From Pisaster brevispinus (lineage: Eukaryota; Echinodermata; Asteroidea; Forcipulatida; Asteriidae), in NCBI GenBank assembly GCA_023634235.1, contig JAMKCF010000009.1:3720001-3784000 (forward strand): DNA of 64,000 nt, read 5' to 3'. A model generated the notes under the pieces. It had not been told where the DNA came from and did no database searches. It saw only the letters and a program-made list of their open reading frames with translations. This document shows positions 1-10,707 of the stretch, one piece after another. The number at the start of each line of letters is the position of its first letter. Position 1 is the first letter of the stretch. Made by a program: the position numbers and the translations under genes.

Positions 1-100
1 GTTTCCCATCAGCCTCTTACAGGATGGTTTGCGCCATTTGGTTGATGGTTATACGCCACGATGAGGTTTGGTTCTTGGGGGTCCCTGGCCTAGGTTACGC

Positions 101-3100
101 TCAAGATAATATTGCGCCATGCCTTTCCACAGGAAGTCTTCCATCATGGCTGTGTTGAAACCTCAATGTTTTATCTGGTTCTTTCCATATCAACTCTCTC
201 GTCTGCCATGGTATCTCTGACAACATCATGTCAGTGTTCGTGCAAATGATTCTAATCCATCAAAAAATATCAGGCGAAGAGACCCACCCGTGAATAGCCT
301 ATATGTTTCTTCCGTTTGAGAGTTTCGCTTGGTTATAACAAAAATATCACAAGGTTCAGTTTGTTTTCTTACCAGGTTCGATCGTGACGCAGAGCGAACA
401 TATTTCAATCTCTGGTGTGGAGCTATCCGTTGTTTGTTTTGACAACAGCATAACTATTTTTTGTTGTATACTGGAATGAAATGTGAACTAATGATTGATG
501 CTTATAGGAATACCATCGCTACGGCTCAATATGTAGTGATGACAAACGGGATTGTTTTCCTTTGGACCGGGGACTACCAATCGCTGTATGATCCTGTAAC
601 CGACTATGTGGGTTTTTTGTGGGGGGGGGGGATATTGCTTTTTTATTAAACTTGAGCCGTTTGATTTCATTCGACTGTGAGTTCAAACTAGGCCTGTTTT
701 CAACTCTCAATTAACTTGTATATCGGGTGACGATGGTCCTTTCCACAGACTTAGGCCGTGTCCGAAACGGCGACTTCGGCTACAGCTACAGCTACACTCT
801 AAAAACTCCCGGGTCAGAATTTTAAAAGGAAGTGTAAAATGTTGCTGTGTAAAACTGCTGGCTACAAATTTTGTGTAACTTTTGATCGATTTTGGGTAAA
901 ACGACAATTTGTGTTGTACCCCTCACTTGTGTAAAATAAAATACACAAGGAAAAGGTAATACAGTACCCAAATTGGGTAGGAAATTAAATCGCACAACAC
1001 AGAGCTTCAAATCACTCATGAAGTGGGTAATACAACAGTTTTTTAACCTCAAGCATTGTAACTTTTGCACAACAAATGGTGAGAAGTAACTGAAAATGGG
1101 GGTAAACTGCTCCTCGTGAAAACATTTTACCCATACTGCAACGTGTACCATACATTTGGACAAGGCAAGTCTCAGGCATATATCACAATCAAAGAACGAT
1201 GGGGTGGACGTCATTCTAATGTTGCAGGTCGTTAATGTCTGATGTTCATGGAACCAAAGTTGCCAAGAGGGAATTTTGGCTTTATGGTAGTTATTCAGTT
1301 CGAGAAACAACAGTCTGTTGAATGGGGTAAGGCATTATCTACACAGGAAAGCCTTGGATTACTACCCTCATTGACTTTGCAACACGAAGATTTCGTCACG
1401 AGCAGTCTGAACCGTCAATAAAAGGTCTGGCAAAACCAACAGGCTCTATTCAGAGCCAACACTGCTTCAAAGAAGAGATTGTTCCCTTTCTGCTCGCAAG
1501 AATTATGTTAATGCTCGTTTTCACCAACAAACCCCAACTTTTCGGTCACCTTTACCCCAATGGTACCTGGCTGTACACGGCTCCCCAATTGTTGTATTCA
1601 AGGTGATTATTGGGTTGTGACCATCATAGTTAAATCAGAAATTGTACGGTACAGTTAAACACAAAAGTGTTTCAGTTGAACAAAAATACACAGAGTCATA
1701 TGAATGGGTAACGGTAGTGCTTCTTTGCTGACCCCCTCCCCTCCCCAATCCTTTTCGAGTTGTTGAATCAGAGTTGAATAAAAGTGTTTTAACTTAATTG
1801 ATCTACTCTTAGTTTGTATAAAAAAAATTAAAAAACAAAACCAGCCCTTCCAAAAGGAACACACCTAAATAGTACTAGTTTGTGCACAACAACTTATTTA
1901 AAAGCAACACAAGTGAGTAGTAAATTAACTACACAACAGTGCTGGGTAAAGTATTATAAACCAATTATTGGGTAAGAAAATAACACAACACCTGGGTAAA
2001 ATGAGGGTTGGGTAAAGTTTACCCTATTTTGAAGTAAAAAGGGAACATGGTCGTCACAAGGGTAAACTTCTTACCCAACAGTGCTGTGCTAAAAATGTTG
2101 GTATTAAAAATTACACAATAATGGGTACTTTTTTACACTTTGGATGGTGTGCAAGAATTTTACACAAGTGAACGACCATGTTCCTTTTTTAATACCGAAA
2201 GGGTAAGAATGTTACTCAATGTTGAGCAATTATTTTTTAGAGTGTAGTTATTGCTTTAATATCGGTCTGTTTTTTCAACACAAACAAGTGACTGTACTAC
2301 AGCACTTGTGATTTACGGTTCCTGCCCCAAAAAACAATTAATTGTGGATTCAAATTTTGTAGGTTGACTCGAAAAACACTTGTCTTTTGACATTGATAGA
2401 CGGTGACATGATATGTGATCAATCATCGATAGACTATCACTTCAGAAGAAAGTTTTAATAACAAACCGGTATCGGTGATGTAGAAACCTGAAAATATGTG
2501 AGCGAGACCTGCATATTATGAGAATGAAACTGATAGACATAATATAACAAACATATAAATCCAGACGAATCTTTTCCACAAGAAATATATGTGAAAGCAT
2601 TACATGTAATAAACATATTTGAACTGCAGAATTAAGAAAAGTCTTTTGTCAATACCAAAGCAATATCATGTCCATAACACAAACCTCTTTTGACAGAATG
2701 TTCAACAATGGCATTTAGAACATAGCCTAAAAATGACCTTTAATACCAGTTCTTAAATGATATCATTATTAAAATAAAATACAAATCTCAAGACCAACAA
2801 ATGACTGGCAGTGCTACAGTTTTTTTCAATTTGACAATTCTAAATGGGAACGTCAGGAATGAGAACAAAATCCCACATAAAAAATAAAGGTAAACAAAAT
2901 AATAATGGCCTTTTCCCCCGAAAATTTTCACCTATTAGTTTATTGTTGTTCAGGTTAGTTTTGTTATGTTTTTTATTTGAAAACTACATACTTGTAGTGA
3001 ATAAAACAAGTAATAAAACAAGTTAAAAACAAATGAATGAAAAAAAATGTTTAATAGCAGTTAACAGTTAAGTTTTAAAGTTTTCATTATTGTTTTTGCT

Positions 3101-4309
3101 TTTGCGGTTTGCATGGAAATTCCACAGGCAAATCCCGTGGCATGTTGTGGGGTCCAATTTTATAAAGCTGCTTTGCTTAACAATTTTCTGCTAAGCAGAA
3201 ATGGGCAGGACACCAGTCACAACTTGTACTTGTGACCCGGTAGTTTGACTGGCAACCTTATTCTGGTATTTTTTCTGGTAAGCATATTTTTGTTGTGTTG
3301 AGCTACTCTTTGTGCTTAAAGCAGCTCTATGAAATTTAGCCCTGACCATTTGACCAACGAGCTTGCCTGGTGGCGAGAGGATGTGAAGGGTCACAGGATG
3401 AGTCCCACCCAAGCCGCCTGTAGGTTTTTCCCACAAACCTAAAAAAGTACATGTATGTCAAAACTAAAGTTGAATAAATTGAATTAACCAATGTGAAATC
3501 ATTACACGTTCATTTTCTTTGTTTTATTTAACCGTTTTCAAATGTGCTGTTCCAGTGCTATAGGGCATCCTGACTTACAAGTAAAGCATTCGTTCCTAAT
3601 AAACAGAGCATTTATTTAAGGCAGTGTTATGTGCAAAGAGAATGAACACAATTTTTAGTGTGGTGTTAAATTTAGGCTTTAACAAGTTGTATGCATTTAA
3701 ATTCAGTGTACTATTTCAAATTGCATGCCACAGATAATGCTTTGTAATACATGAAGGACATGCTTATCTCATGTGTAATTTTGACCCGGAAAGTTTGGTT
3801 TGACCCGGAGTTCCAGGTTATTTAAGCTGACCCAATTCCGGGTCATTATTGTTTTCCTGACCCGGAAAAGGGTTAGTTGAAATGACCCAATTCCGGGTCA
3901 ATAATTTTGACCAAATTTTCCGGGTCATTCTGACTAAGAAGTGGTCGCGCCAAATAGAACCCGGATTCCGGGTCAGATTTGACCCTTTCCGGGTCAAATC
4001 TGACCCGGGAGTTTTTAGAGTGTAGATCAGCGCGTCTGCCAGTGTTGAAGAATAGGCAGACGCGCGCGATCTAGCCGTAGCTCTAGCCGAAGTCGCCGTT
4101 TCGGACACGGCCTTACTACAGGGTCCTAAGAGGAATCTGTGGACATTTATTTTTATTCACTCTTACCAATGTCGCACCCTTTATCTTCACCCTGGAAAAT
4201 TTGACTTGTGTCAATCAATTCCCTCACAACGCACGTACCTAAATGTGCTGCAAGTAGATAAGTTGAACAGGCTGAAGCTGGCGATAATCATCCATCCCAT
4301 TCTGTTCAT
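101..4309 (-). CDS. candidate three-exon gene for a small secreted protein (low confidence)
   Basis: I do not recognise a family. Three minus-strand segments splice in phase: 4309-4239 (23 codons plus 2 bases), 422-373 (1 base, 16 codons, 1 base) and 216-101 (2 bases, 37 codons, stop). The first begins at ATG and encodes a typical signal peptide, MNRMGWMIIASFSLFNLSTC, followed by a GTACGT donor. The second contains a CSLC motif and ends at a GTAAGA donor. The third follows TTGTCAG and ends in TGA. The product would be 78 residues. Intron 1 holds the nested transposons at 754-4112. The acceptor of exon 2 has a weak pyrimidine tract, and other splice choices are possible. Upstream and downstream exons may be missing. 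The signal-peptide exon is the best supported part; the rest is inference from open frame and phase. Confidence 0.22.
3149..3346. repeat. GGGCCCAATTTCATA-family dispersed repeat
   Basis: A copy of the most frequent short repeat in the window. The ends read as GGTCCAATTTTATAAAGCTG and, inverted, CAGCTCTATGAAATTTAGCC. Inside is the recurring pattern TGCTTAACAA..TTCTGCTAAGCAGAAA..CACCAGTCACAAC..TGGTAAGCA. It sits inside the CACTCTAAAAA element, so it inserted later or was carried by it. Confidence 0.7.
3781..4012. repeat. degenerate tandem GACCCGGAATTCCGGGTCA motif block
   Basis: Roughly ten occurrences of TTGACCCGGAA or its complement occur in both orientations, so the block is rich in short palindromes. 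It forms the subterminal region of the CACTCTAAAAA element, where clustered motifs of this kind commonly act as transposase-binding sites. That role is inference. Confidence 0.6.
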
Positions 4310-5235
4310 GTTCAAGCCATAATTAACCGCTGTTGTTTTGAGACTTGTCACTCCATTATGTTCAATCCTATGCGCACCTTGGCCGGTGAATCGGTTGCCG
4401 TGCTCTGTTGTTGTGCAAGAAAACTCCAATTTTTTTGATGCACAAATATTATTCTAAAATTGACTCGTTGAGCATGGATTCGTTTTGAGAAGTACTGTAA
4501 CTTTATAACTATAAAGTCATCTGCCATGCTTGGAGATACTGGTAATGACACGATTTTATTCCCTAGCTCCACGGTCGCCTAACTTCATCCTAAATTAGTG
4601 TTCTCAATTGACCCAGAGAAACGTCTGATTTTGATTCTCCAGAACTCGTGATAAATCTTCAGACTGGACTGTGAAAGTTTGTGTTCTTTAGCAAACAAAT
4701 AGACCAAACTCATTATGAGATTTTAAACAAAATAAGCCATTTAACTTCATTCAGGGGTGTTTTATTAATATTAAGACATCACAAATAATTCATGGCAAAT
4801 CAAAACATTTTGTAATGAGTAGAAAACATATTTTTAAAATACCCAAAACGTATACACCAAGTTAGTATCACACTCTTTGGGGTTATAATTTTTTTTTTTA
4901 ATCTTCAAATTTCAATAAGAGCCTGGATTGGCCGTTTCGATACATCCTTCAAATAATTTGCCTAATTTATCCTTTTTTGACTCCAAAGAGTTCTGTCTCA
5001 TGTGGTCTGCTGGGCCCAGTTTCATGGCTCTGCTTACTGCGGAACTCTTCGGCGCTTACAGCCCATAGAATCATATGTTTGAAATCAGAATGCCGTAAGC
5101 ATGGAAATCTGTGGTATAAGCAGTGCCAAAATAGCGCTCCGCAATAATGACGTCACTTTTGCTAAAAACACCCAATGTCTGACCTACATTCCACCACTTA
5201 GCTCACGCACGCGATCACCGCATCTGCCTGGCATG
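4310..5235. other. intergenic, little structure
   Basis: No convincing coding exon apart from the signal-peptide exon ending at 4309. A partial GGGCCC-family fragment lies at about 5011-5095 (GGGCCCAGTTTCATGGCTCT). The rest is AT-rich single-copy-looking sequence. Confidence 0.4.
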
Positions 5236-5447
5236 CCAGGGCCCATTTTCATAAAGCTGTTAAGCAGAAAATACTGCTTGGCAATTGTCCATGCTAAGCA
5301 AAAATGAGTTGGGCACCAGTCACAACAGTGTAAACCTTATGGAATTTTGGCTGTTTTAACCAATTTTTCTAAGCAATATTTTTTTCTGTTTGTGCTTAGC
5401 AAGTTTTTGTGCTTACAGCTTTCATGAATTTGGACCCAGACCGCAGT
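5236..5447. repeat. GGGCCCAATTTCATA-family repeat, complete copy
   Basis: Begins CAGGGCCCATTTTCATAAAG and ends with the inverted form CTTTCATGAATTTGGACCCA. The internal GCTAAGCAAAAATGAG..GGGCACCAGTCACAAC block is the hallmark of the family. Confidence 0.75.
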
Positions 5448-6437
5448 AGTACTCAGTACACGCGATTAAACGAAAGCTTGGTCATACGCGCGTGCACGTT
5501 AGTGAATTTTGACCGTAATTGCTTCTTCGATCCAGTAGGCCTACCGATATAATTAGCATTCGTGCTGATGGTATCGAAAGTACAACCAATATTTCATCGG
5601 GTGATATCGGTGTACATTATTTGAAATAGGGTATTAAGTGTTTATTGACGGTTTTCAAAGCTTCTGTTTGTATCAATAATTGTGTAAACCTGACTATGAA
5701 GAAGTAAACATGGTCAGCTGAGTATGGTGGCCACGGTAAGGATTGAAACAACGGGACGGTAAACTATGATTATTTAACTACAAAACGGCTACGCTTGACC
5801 ACATAACAATAATATTTTCCTTCGAAACACATGCACCATTTTCAACAATATTCAAAAGCACACTAAATAAGGTTATATGCAGGCATTAATGAAACTTTTC
5901 TATCGCGTAGTACTGCATACATTATTCTTATATTGCCACTCCTAGAAAGCAAGTTTATACCACGCCCCTGTAATGTCTGCAAAGCTACATTGACCCCTTT
6001 TGGGGAGCATACTCCTTTGCCTATGCATTGATCTGGAGATCAATGTTGCGTACATTATGAATGTGTCCCAAAATGGCGGACAGAATAGGCGCATGTAAGT
6101 GCGCTGCGCGTTGTGAAATTTGTCTTTTTCATTTTCACGCAAGATTGTCGCAGCTCACTTTGGGCTGTAGGTATTAAACAAGTAGAGATCAGACTTGTTA
6201 ACACAACGCCCATTTTCGTTAAAGAAATCTATCTTATTTATGATAACTTTAGAAGACAAATCGGGCGAGGTTGTCATCGTTTTTTGTAAGGTTAATCTGT
6301 CAAATTACTCAATTGAGATGGTGTAGATCTTATATGGCCGTATATTAACAGTTTTTAATATACCGTGGTGGCGACGTCATATTCGAAAAAAGATGGCGGT
6401 TGGCTGTATGGTACGTATAACAGCTGTCAGAAGTTAG
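5448..6437. other. intergenic region downstream of the CCDC3-like gene
   Basis: I see no exon with convincing splice sites. The last few hundred bases before 6438 would be the 3' untranslated region of the minus-strand gene. I found no clean AATAAA on that strand close to the stop. Confidence 0.3.
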
Positions 6438-7100
6438 TTAAAATGTTTTCAGCGCGATTATGACAGAAGATAGCAGTACGAAGGAACTTGACGACACCGA
6501 GGCTCCACTGTTGTTACCGTCATTTACCATTGGCTCTGTCGTTATGGTATCGGTGGGGGCTTCGGTCGTGGGCAGCCTAGTGGTTGTAACTTGGGTAGTC
6601 GTTGGCGGGGGTGTGGTGGGCTCGTCTGGCTCGTTACACCCATAAGTATCCAGCATGTCTTGAATGTTCTCCTCGGTGGCCGGTTCAGCACCTGATTGGA
6701 CGTTGTATTCAACGATGGCGTATCCATCCTCATAGGGTTTGGCGAGAAAGATATACTGATGATGTGGCTCAACTTCAGTGTCCGTACAGTCTTGAGACAC
6801 GCCGAAACCAACGACAGTCGCGTCTTCATAGACATTCAAACCGGGACTCTTCTTGTAGACACACTGCACAGAAACCTCGGCACTGTAGATCATCGCTTTG
6901 AAGAAACGATTGAAACGCGGAGAATTTGTAACAGTAACATTTCCAAGGAAGACAATTTGTACATCGGTTGCGTCCGCCCGAGTTGTGACCGGTTCTGCCT
7001 GCCATCCTTCAGGGGGACTACAGGCCGTGCAAATCCCAACAAGCACCATCACGTGCACCAGAAAAGTCATCGGTCTACATCCACCCTGGCTAGTCGTCAT
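6438..7100 (-). CDS. CCDC3-like secreted protein with mucin-like stalk and GPI-type tail
   Basis: A single uninterrupted frame of 220 codons from ATG at 7100 to the stop at 6438. Residues 11-27 are a hydrophobic signal peptide (MTFLVHVMVLVGICTAC). Residues 30-155 form the folded part. Its order of features, YSAEV followed by a cysteine (C80), a GFG..C stretch (C105), a Y-I-F-L strand and a final cysteine (C155), resembles the N-terminal domain of vertebrate CCDC3 (favine). N-glycosylation sequons lie at N54 and N196. Residues 160-190 are Thr/Pro-rich, as in a mucin stalk. The last 18 residues (about 203-220) are small residues then hydrophobic, as expected for a GPI-attachment signal. The C-terminal coiled coil of vertebrate CCDC3 is absent. 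An in-frame extension upstream of 7100 lacks an ATG. The likely role is an extracellular or cell-surface protein; the family call is by pattern, not alignment. The minus-strand promoter should lie above 7100. Confidence 0.6.
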   Translation of the reverse strand: MTTSQGGCRPMTFLVHVMVLVGICTACSPPEGWQAEPVTTRADATDVQIVFLGNVTVTNSPRFNRFFKAMIYSAEVSVQCVYKKSPGLNVYEDATVVGFGVSQDCTDTEVEPHHQYIFLAKPYEDGYAIVEYNVQSGAEPATEENIQDMLDTYGCNEPDEPTTPPPTTTQVTTTRLPTTEAPTDTITTEPMVNDGNNSGASVSSSSFVLLSSVIIALKTF

Positions 7101-9089
7101 CTTGGTTGACTTGAGACGGTAGTCCACTATTTCTTTCGCTAGGTCAATCGTTTCCCACAAACGCAATGCTTCAGCAGCTCACCGTAAAAGTTTAATAAAT
7201 CAATCTCATCAAATGCTTCCCGGGTAACAGAGGGCAACTTTCATTTCTCTTCTTACAATTTCAGAAATAGCAAACTGCTCTCGACAGTATAAAACACTGT
7301 GATAGCTTTGGAATACTGCGGTGGTCTATAGGGGCACCCTGTGATTAATTTGCCTACGCATACCAAGAAATATGTCTGTTCCAATTATTCATAATTCGAC
7401 CATGAAGAAAAAAAATGCGACATGTGGGGAGTTGTGGGCGTGCACAGAACACAAACGGCACATGGTATCGTCGATGAAGTCCCCCGCTGTGTAATACTTC
7501 ACCCGAGGAGGAAGCCCTACATGGGTTACGTCCAAGCATCAATGAATACACTTAAACTTGACCAAAGCATTTCAGAATCGAGGGCATAATGATACAGCAA
7601 TGGGTTATTAGTCAAGACTTGTGCCGAGGCGACTTGTTTGGAAGTTTTGCATGTTCAGAGAGCCACGTTCTCCAAATGACATGTTAACCTCATTATTTTC
7701 TGAACTGCGAATCTCTAATCCATATAGGCCCTTAGGTCTATCATGGAAACCAGACTATCTACTGACATGAGCTATCTGTTGAACTGATTGTAGTATCCCT
7801 TTTCTAAAATTAGCACGTCCGTAATTTGTTGCAACACATTTTCTAAGTTCGAACAAAATTGAAAGCAAGAAGCTCACTTCTCAAGCCTGGTCCCGTCGAT
7901 GAGGGCACGATTCCGTCTATTTAAATTACGTAAAGCAATCAATTTGGGAAATAAAACTGTCCAAACAAGATATTCCAGACTTGCAAAAAAATAACGACCC
8001 CGGTATATGATCCCATCGATGACCAGAACTATTGGTTTGATATTAATTTAAGCCTGACATATTTGTGAACGCTTTAACAGATGCAGAAGTTACCAACAAC
8101 ATTACCTGTGTTGTCATTTAGTGTTTTTGCCCGACAGGACTTTGGACAGGGTAAACTTACGCCAAAGCGCATATTATGGTTAAATGGGGCGAATTTTGAA
8201 ATCCACTCACTCCATTTCAATTAGGCCTATTCACCCCCACATGATTGTCTGCTTTGTAGAAAAACATGCTATTTATGGCCCACCAAGGACAATCGACTTA
8301 CATGCACGGATCATTGCTTACAGACAGACGAACTTAGCTGAACTGAGTTACCCTGACATGACGTAAACTGACTGTCAACTTCATGGTGTGCAACTGTGAC
8401 GTTGGTGATCCACCGTCCACGTTGACATTATGAAAATAAAACAAAACAAAAACAATACACAGTTTGAAGACACGATAGGCGCAGGCAGGCAGCTGTTCTC
8501 ATTAGAAGTGTATTGGGAAAGTACAGTTGGCCAACTCGGCACCTCATCTCCATGTAAATCTCATATCAGTATACAAATAACAGTATCATTACGTAACAAT
8601 CACCTTGAAAAAAGTAAAAACAAAAATATGCCAAAGAAAACCTTTTATAATTGTTTGTGTTTGATTCAAAGAATGGATTGGAATTTACAAAGACAAACAA
8701 GGGGATGCTCATCCTGTGTGTAGATTGTGATTGTGATGCATTTTGACCCACCGTTTGAAACGAATGGAACTGTTCTCATTAGATACTGAAAGTTTTGAAT
8801 AATTCCGCTTTTTCTAGATCTACATTGCAAGTTCCTCCACTGAACGTGTTTGATTTTTAAGGAGATTGCTCTTTTAGGTAGTGATTTGGTTCGCTTTCGG
8901 CCTCCGTTTTTGTTATTTTGACTTTGTAATTGTATTTGTTTATTTATTATTATTAAGCCTAAATAAGTAAATAAATAAATAGATAAACACAAGACTCTGA
9001 CGACACTGGTGGAGGGCCTACTCAATGACTCGAGTGACAGCTGTCAGAAAACAGTCACTTAACTTGTTGTGCATGCTTTGATTAGCGCC
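7101..9089. other. intergenic between divergent genes
   Basis: Upstream of the minus-strand CCDC3-like gene and of the plus-strand TTLL gene, so it should contain both promoters. I could not identify a TATA box or a CpG-rich core with confidence. A short ATTT/AAAT-rich stretch is at 8930-8985. Confidence 0.3.
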
Positions 9090-9347
9090 CTCCATTGATG
9101 TTGATGCGAGAGTTTATGTTGTGCGGTGAGTTCACTGAGATAGAGATCAGTGGGGGAGATAGTGACCTCGAGCTGTCCGGCCGATCTGCTGCGAAGAAGA
9201 AGATGATACGACAACAATTATTGTTTTGTATTATATAAATTGATCCCTGGGACGTAGCACAATGTAAGTACCTTGAGACCTTATGGATAGAGGTAGCTGT
9301 CTGCATCAGCGTCTTTGTAGTTCCTGCCTAGATCTTAATTTTAAAAG
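9090..9347 (+). promoter_or_regulatory. possible 5' untranslated exon and promoter of the TTLL gene
   Basis: The first coding exon begins exactly at an acceptor (GAATTTGATTCAG followed by the ATG at 10708), so an upstream non-coding exon is expected. The best donors upstream are AAAAG/GTAGGT ending at 9347 and AAT/GTAAGTACC near 9264. The interval before them is less AT-rich than its surroundings. This is inference; a transcript is needed to place the start. Confidence 0.2.
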
Positions 9348-10707
9348 GTAGGTCTTCTTCTTTTCTTTCCATGTTGTCAATCAATGAATTGATAATATCA
9401 ATGTCATGTTTGTGGTCTTTATGACATTAATCAGCCGCGTGGTGTGGTGGTGTACTTAACATTGCAATTGCAGTATGCATGTGACGTGTGGCGAGTGTGA
9501 GTGATTGTGTGATCGTCTATTTTACCTCCATCTGTCCATGTCAATAATAAGACGAAACAAGCTGGCATGGGGTCGACTTCTGATAGCTAGTATAACCCTT
9601 CATCTTCATTTTGTGCCCACTCCTACAAGTACAACATGCAGGCTCTAGTCTATCAAAATAAATAAGCAATTGAAATGTGACTGTCTGACTGTTGTCTCAC
9701 TAGTTTAAATTGATATTTCCTTATCGTTGGCAGAATTTCTTCAGAATTTCTTCAGAGGATTGGCTCTGGTTTGGCCAAAGTAGTGAGCTTTGAGATTGAA
9801 ACCAAAAGTTTGTTATCTTTATGATTGCAATGCAATAATCCTAGGTCCGATGCTTCACAGAGGCAATTGCCTCTGTTGCCCCTTGAAACCTTCCAATAGA
9901 AATTTCCCAATAAAGAGGTGCCCTTTACAAAGAAAAAAAGCCAACACAAAACAAACTCTCAAAAGACCGACAGGTAGGCAGGCAGAAAAAATACTGATTA
10001 GAAAAAGAAAAAAAACACCAAAAAAACAGCTCACTATTGGAAAATATCTCTACAATCAAGACTAGATTATAGATAATAAAAAGGCATGTCATTAAAAAAC
10101 AAGAACAAAAAGCTATAAAGAGCTATCGGTATTAACAAAAAAAAAGTTACAGCATCTAAAGGCAGCCTTACATAATTAAAAACTGATTGTATTACAGCAA
10201 AAGCATTATTACAAACTAAGCATTGTTATAAAAAAGGGTTGTATTGTATGAAAAGGTTACTTGTGAGAGATATTGTCTTAGACTTATAGAGCTCTCTGTA
10301 AGTATAATATAAGTCTCTGTGTTTATAAAAATAGTATTCTTTACTGGAGAATTTATTGTAATTTTTAGGGCTAGAGGTGAATCTGGTAATTGTGAACTTG
10401 TATGTATATAGCAAGCCTGTGTTGACCTTTTTGTCCTCAAATAAAGTGACTGTGCTGTGCTGTTTGTATTGTGTGTTATTGATTGGAGGATTAAAATCAA
10501 TTCAGGTGTTTGGAGATCATTTTATATTTTAGACGTCATCTTATGGATTTTGCTGTAGTACTTTAGTGAATGCTCGTTCTTTTCAATTAGAGAGCCTGCC
10601 TCCTTCTTGTGCCTCTACACAATTATTGCAACTACATGCAGCCTAGGTTGCTTTTTACGGGTTTGAACATTTTCGATTACTCTCATTATCTTTTGAATTT
10701 GATTCAG

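Larger units (their letters stand above)
795..4022. mobile_element. element with CACTCTAAAAA termini nested in the outer MITE
   Basis: The left end at 795 (CACTCTAAAAACTCCCGGG) is matched by its exact complement ending at 4022, with TA on both sides. A third terminus of the same type, TTTTTAGAGTG followed by TA, lies at about 2235-2245. The interval is therefore two related elements, or one inserted in another. The 800-2245 part is full of GGGTAA and TTACCC motifs, and the right part of GACCCGG motifs. CACT-starting ends resemble CACTA/Chapaev-type elements, but no transposase is visible and the assignment is inference. Confidence 0.6.
754..4112. mobile_element. small inverted-repeat element (TTA target duplication) split by a larger insertion
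   Basis: The outer ends are inverted copies of each other, beginning GGCCGTGTCCGAAACGGCGA at 754 and ending with its complement at 4112. They are flanked on both sides by TTA (751-753 and 4113-4115). The outer sequence alone is only about 130 bp (754-794 plus 4023-4112) and has an internal palindrome near 4030-4065 (GCGCGTCTGCC and its complement). TTA duplications fit PIF/Harbinger-type MITEs. No transposase frame is present. The rest of the interval is later insertions. Confidence 0.7.

Noticed and set aside
822..1310. 162-codon minus-strand frame inside the nested element
   Set aside because: No transposase signature; composition reflects the GGGTAA/TTACCC-rich subterminal region.
6460..7122. 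Several plus-strand frames over the CCDC3-like gene
   Set aside because: They are antisense shadows; only the minus strand has a signal peptide, conserved cysteines and a coherent architecture.
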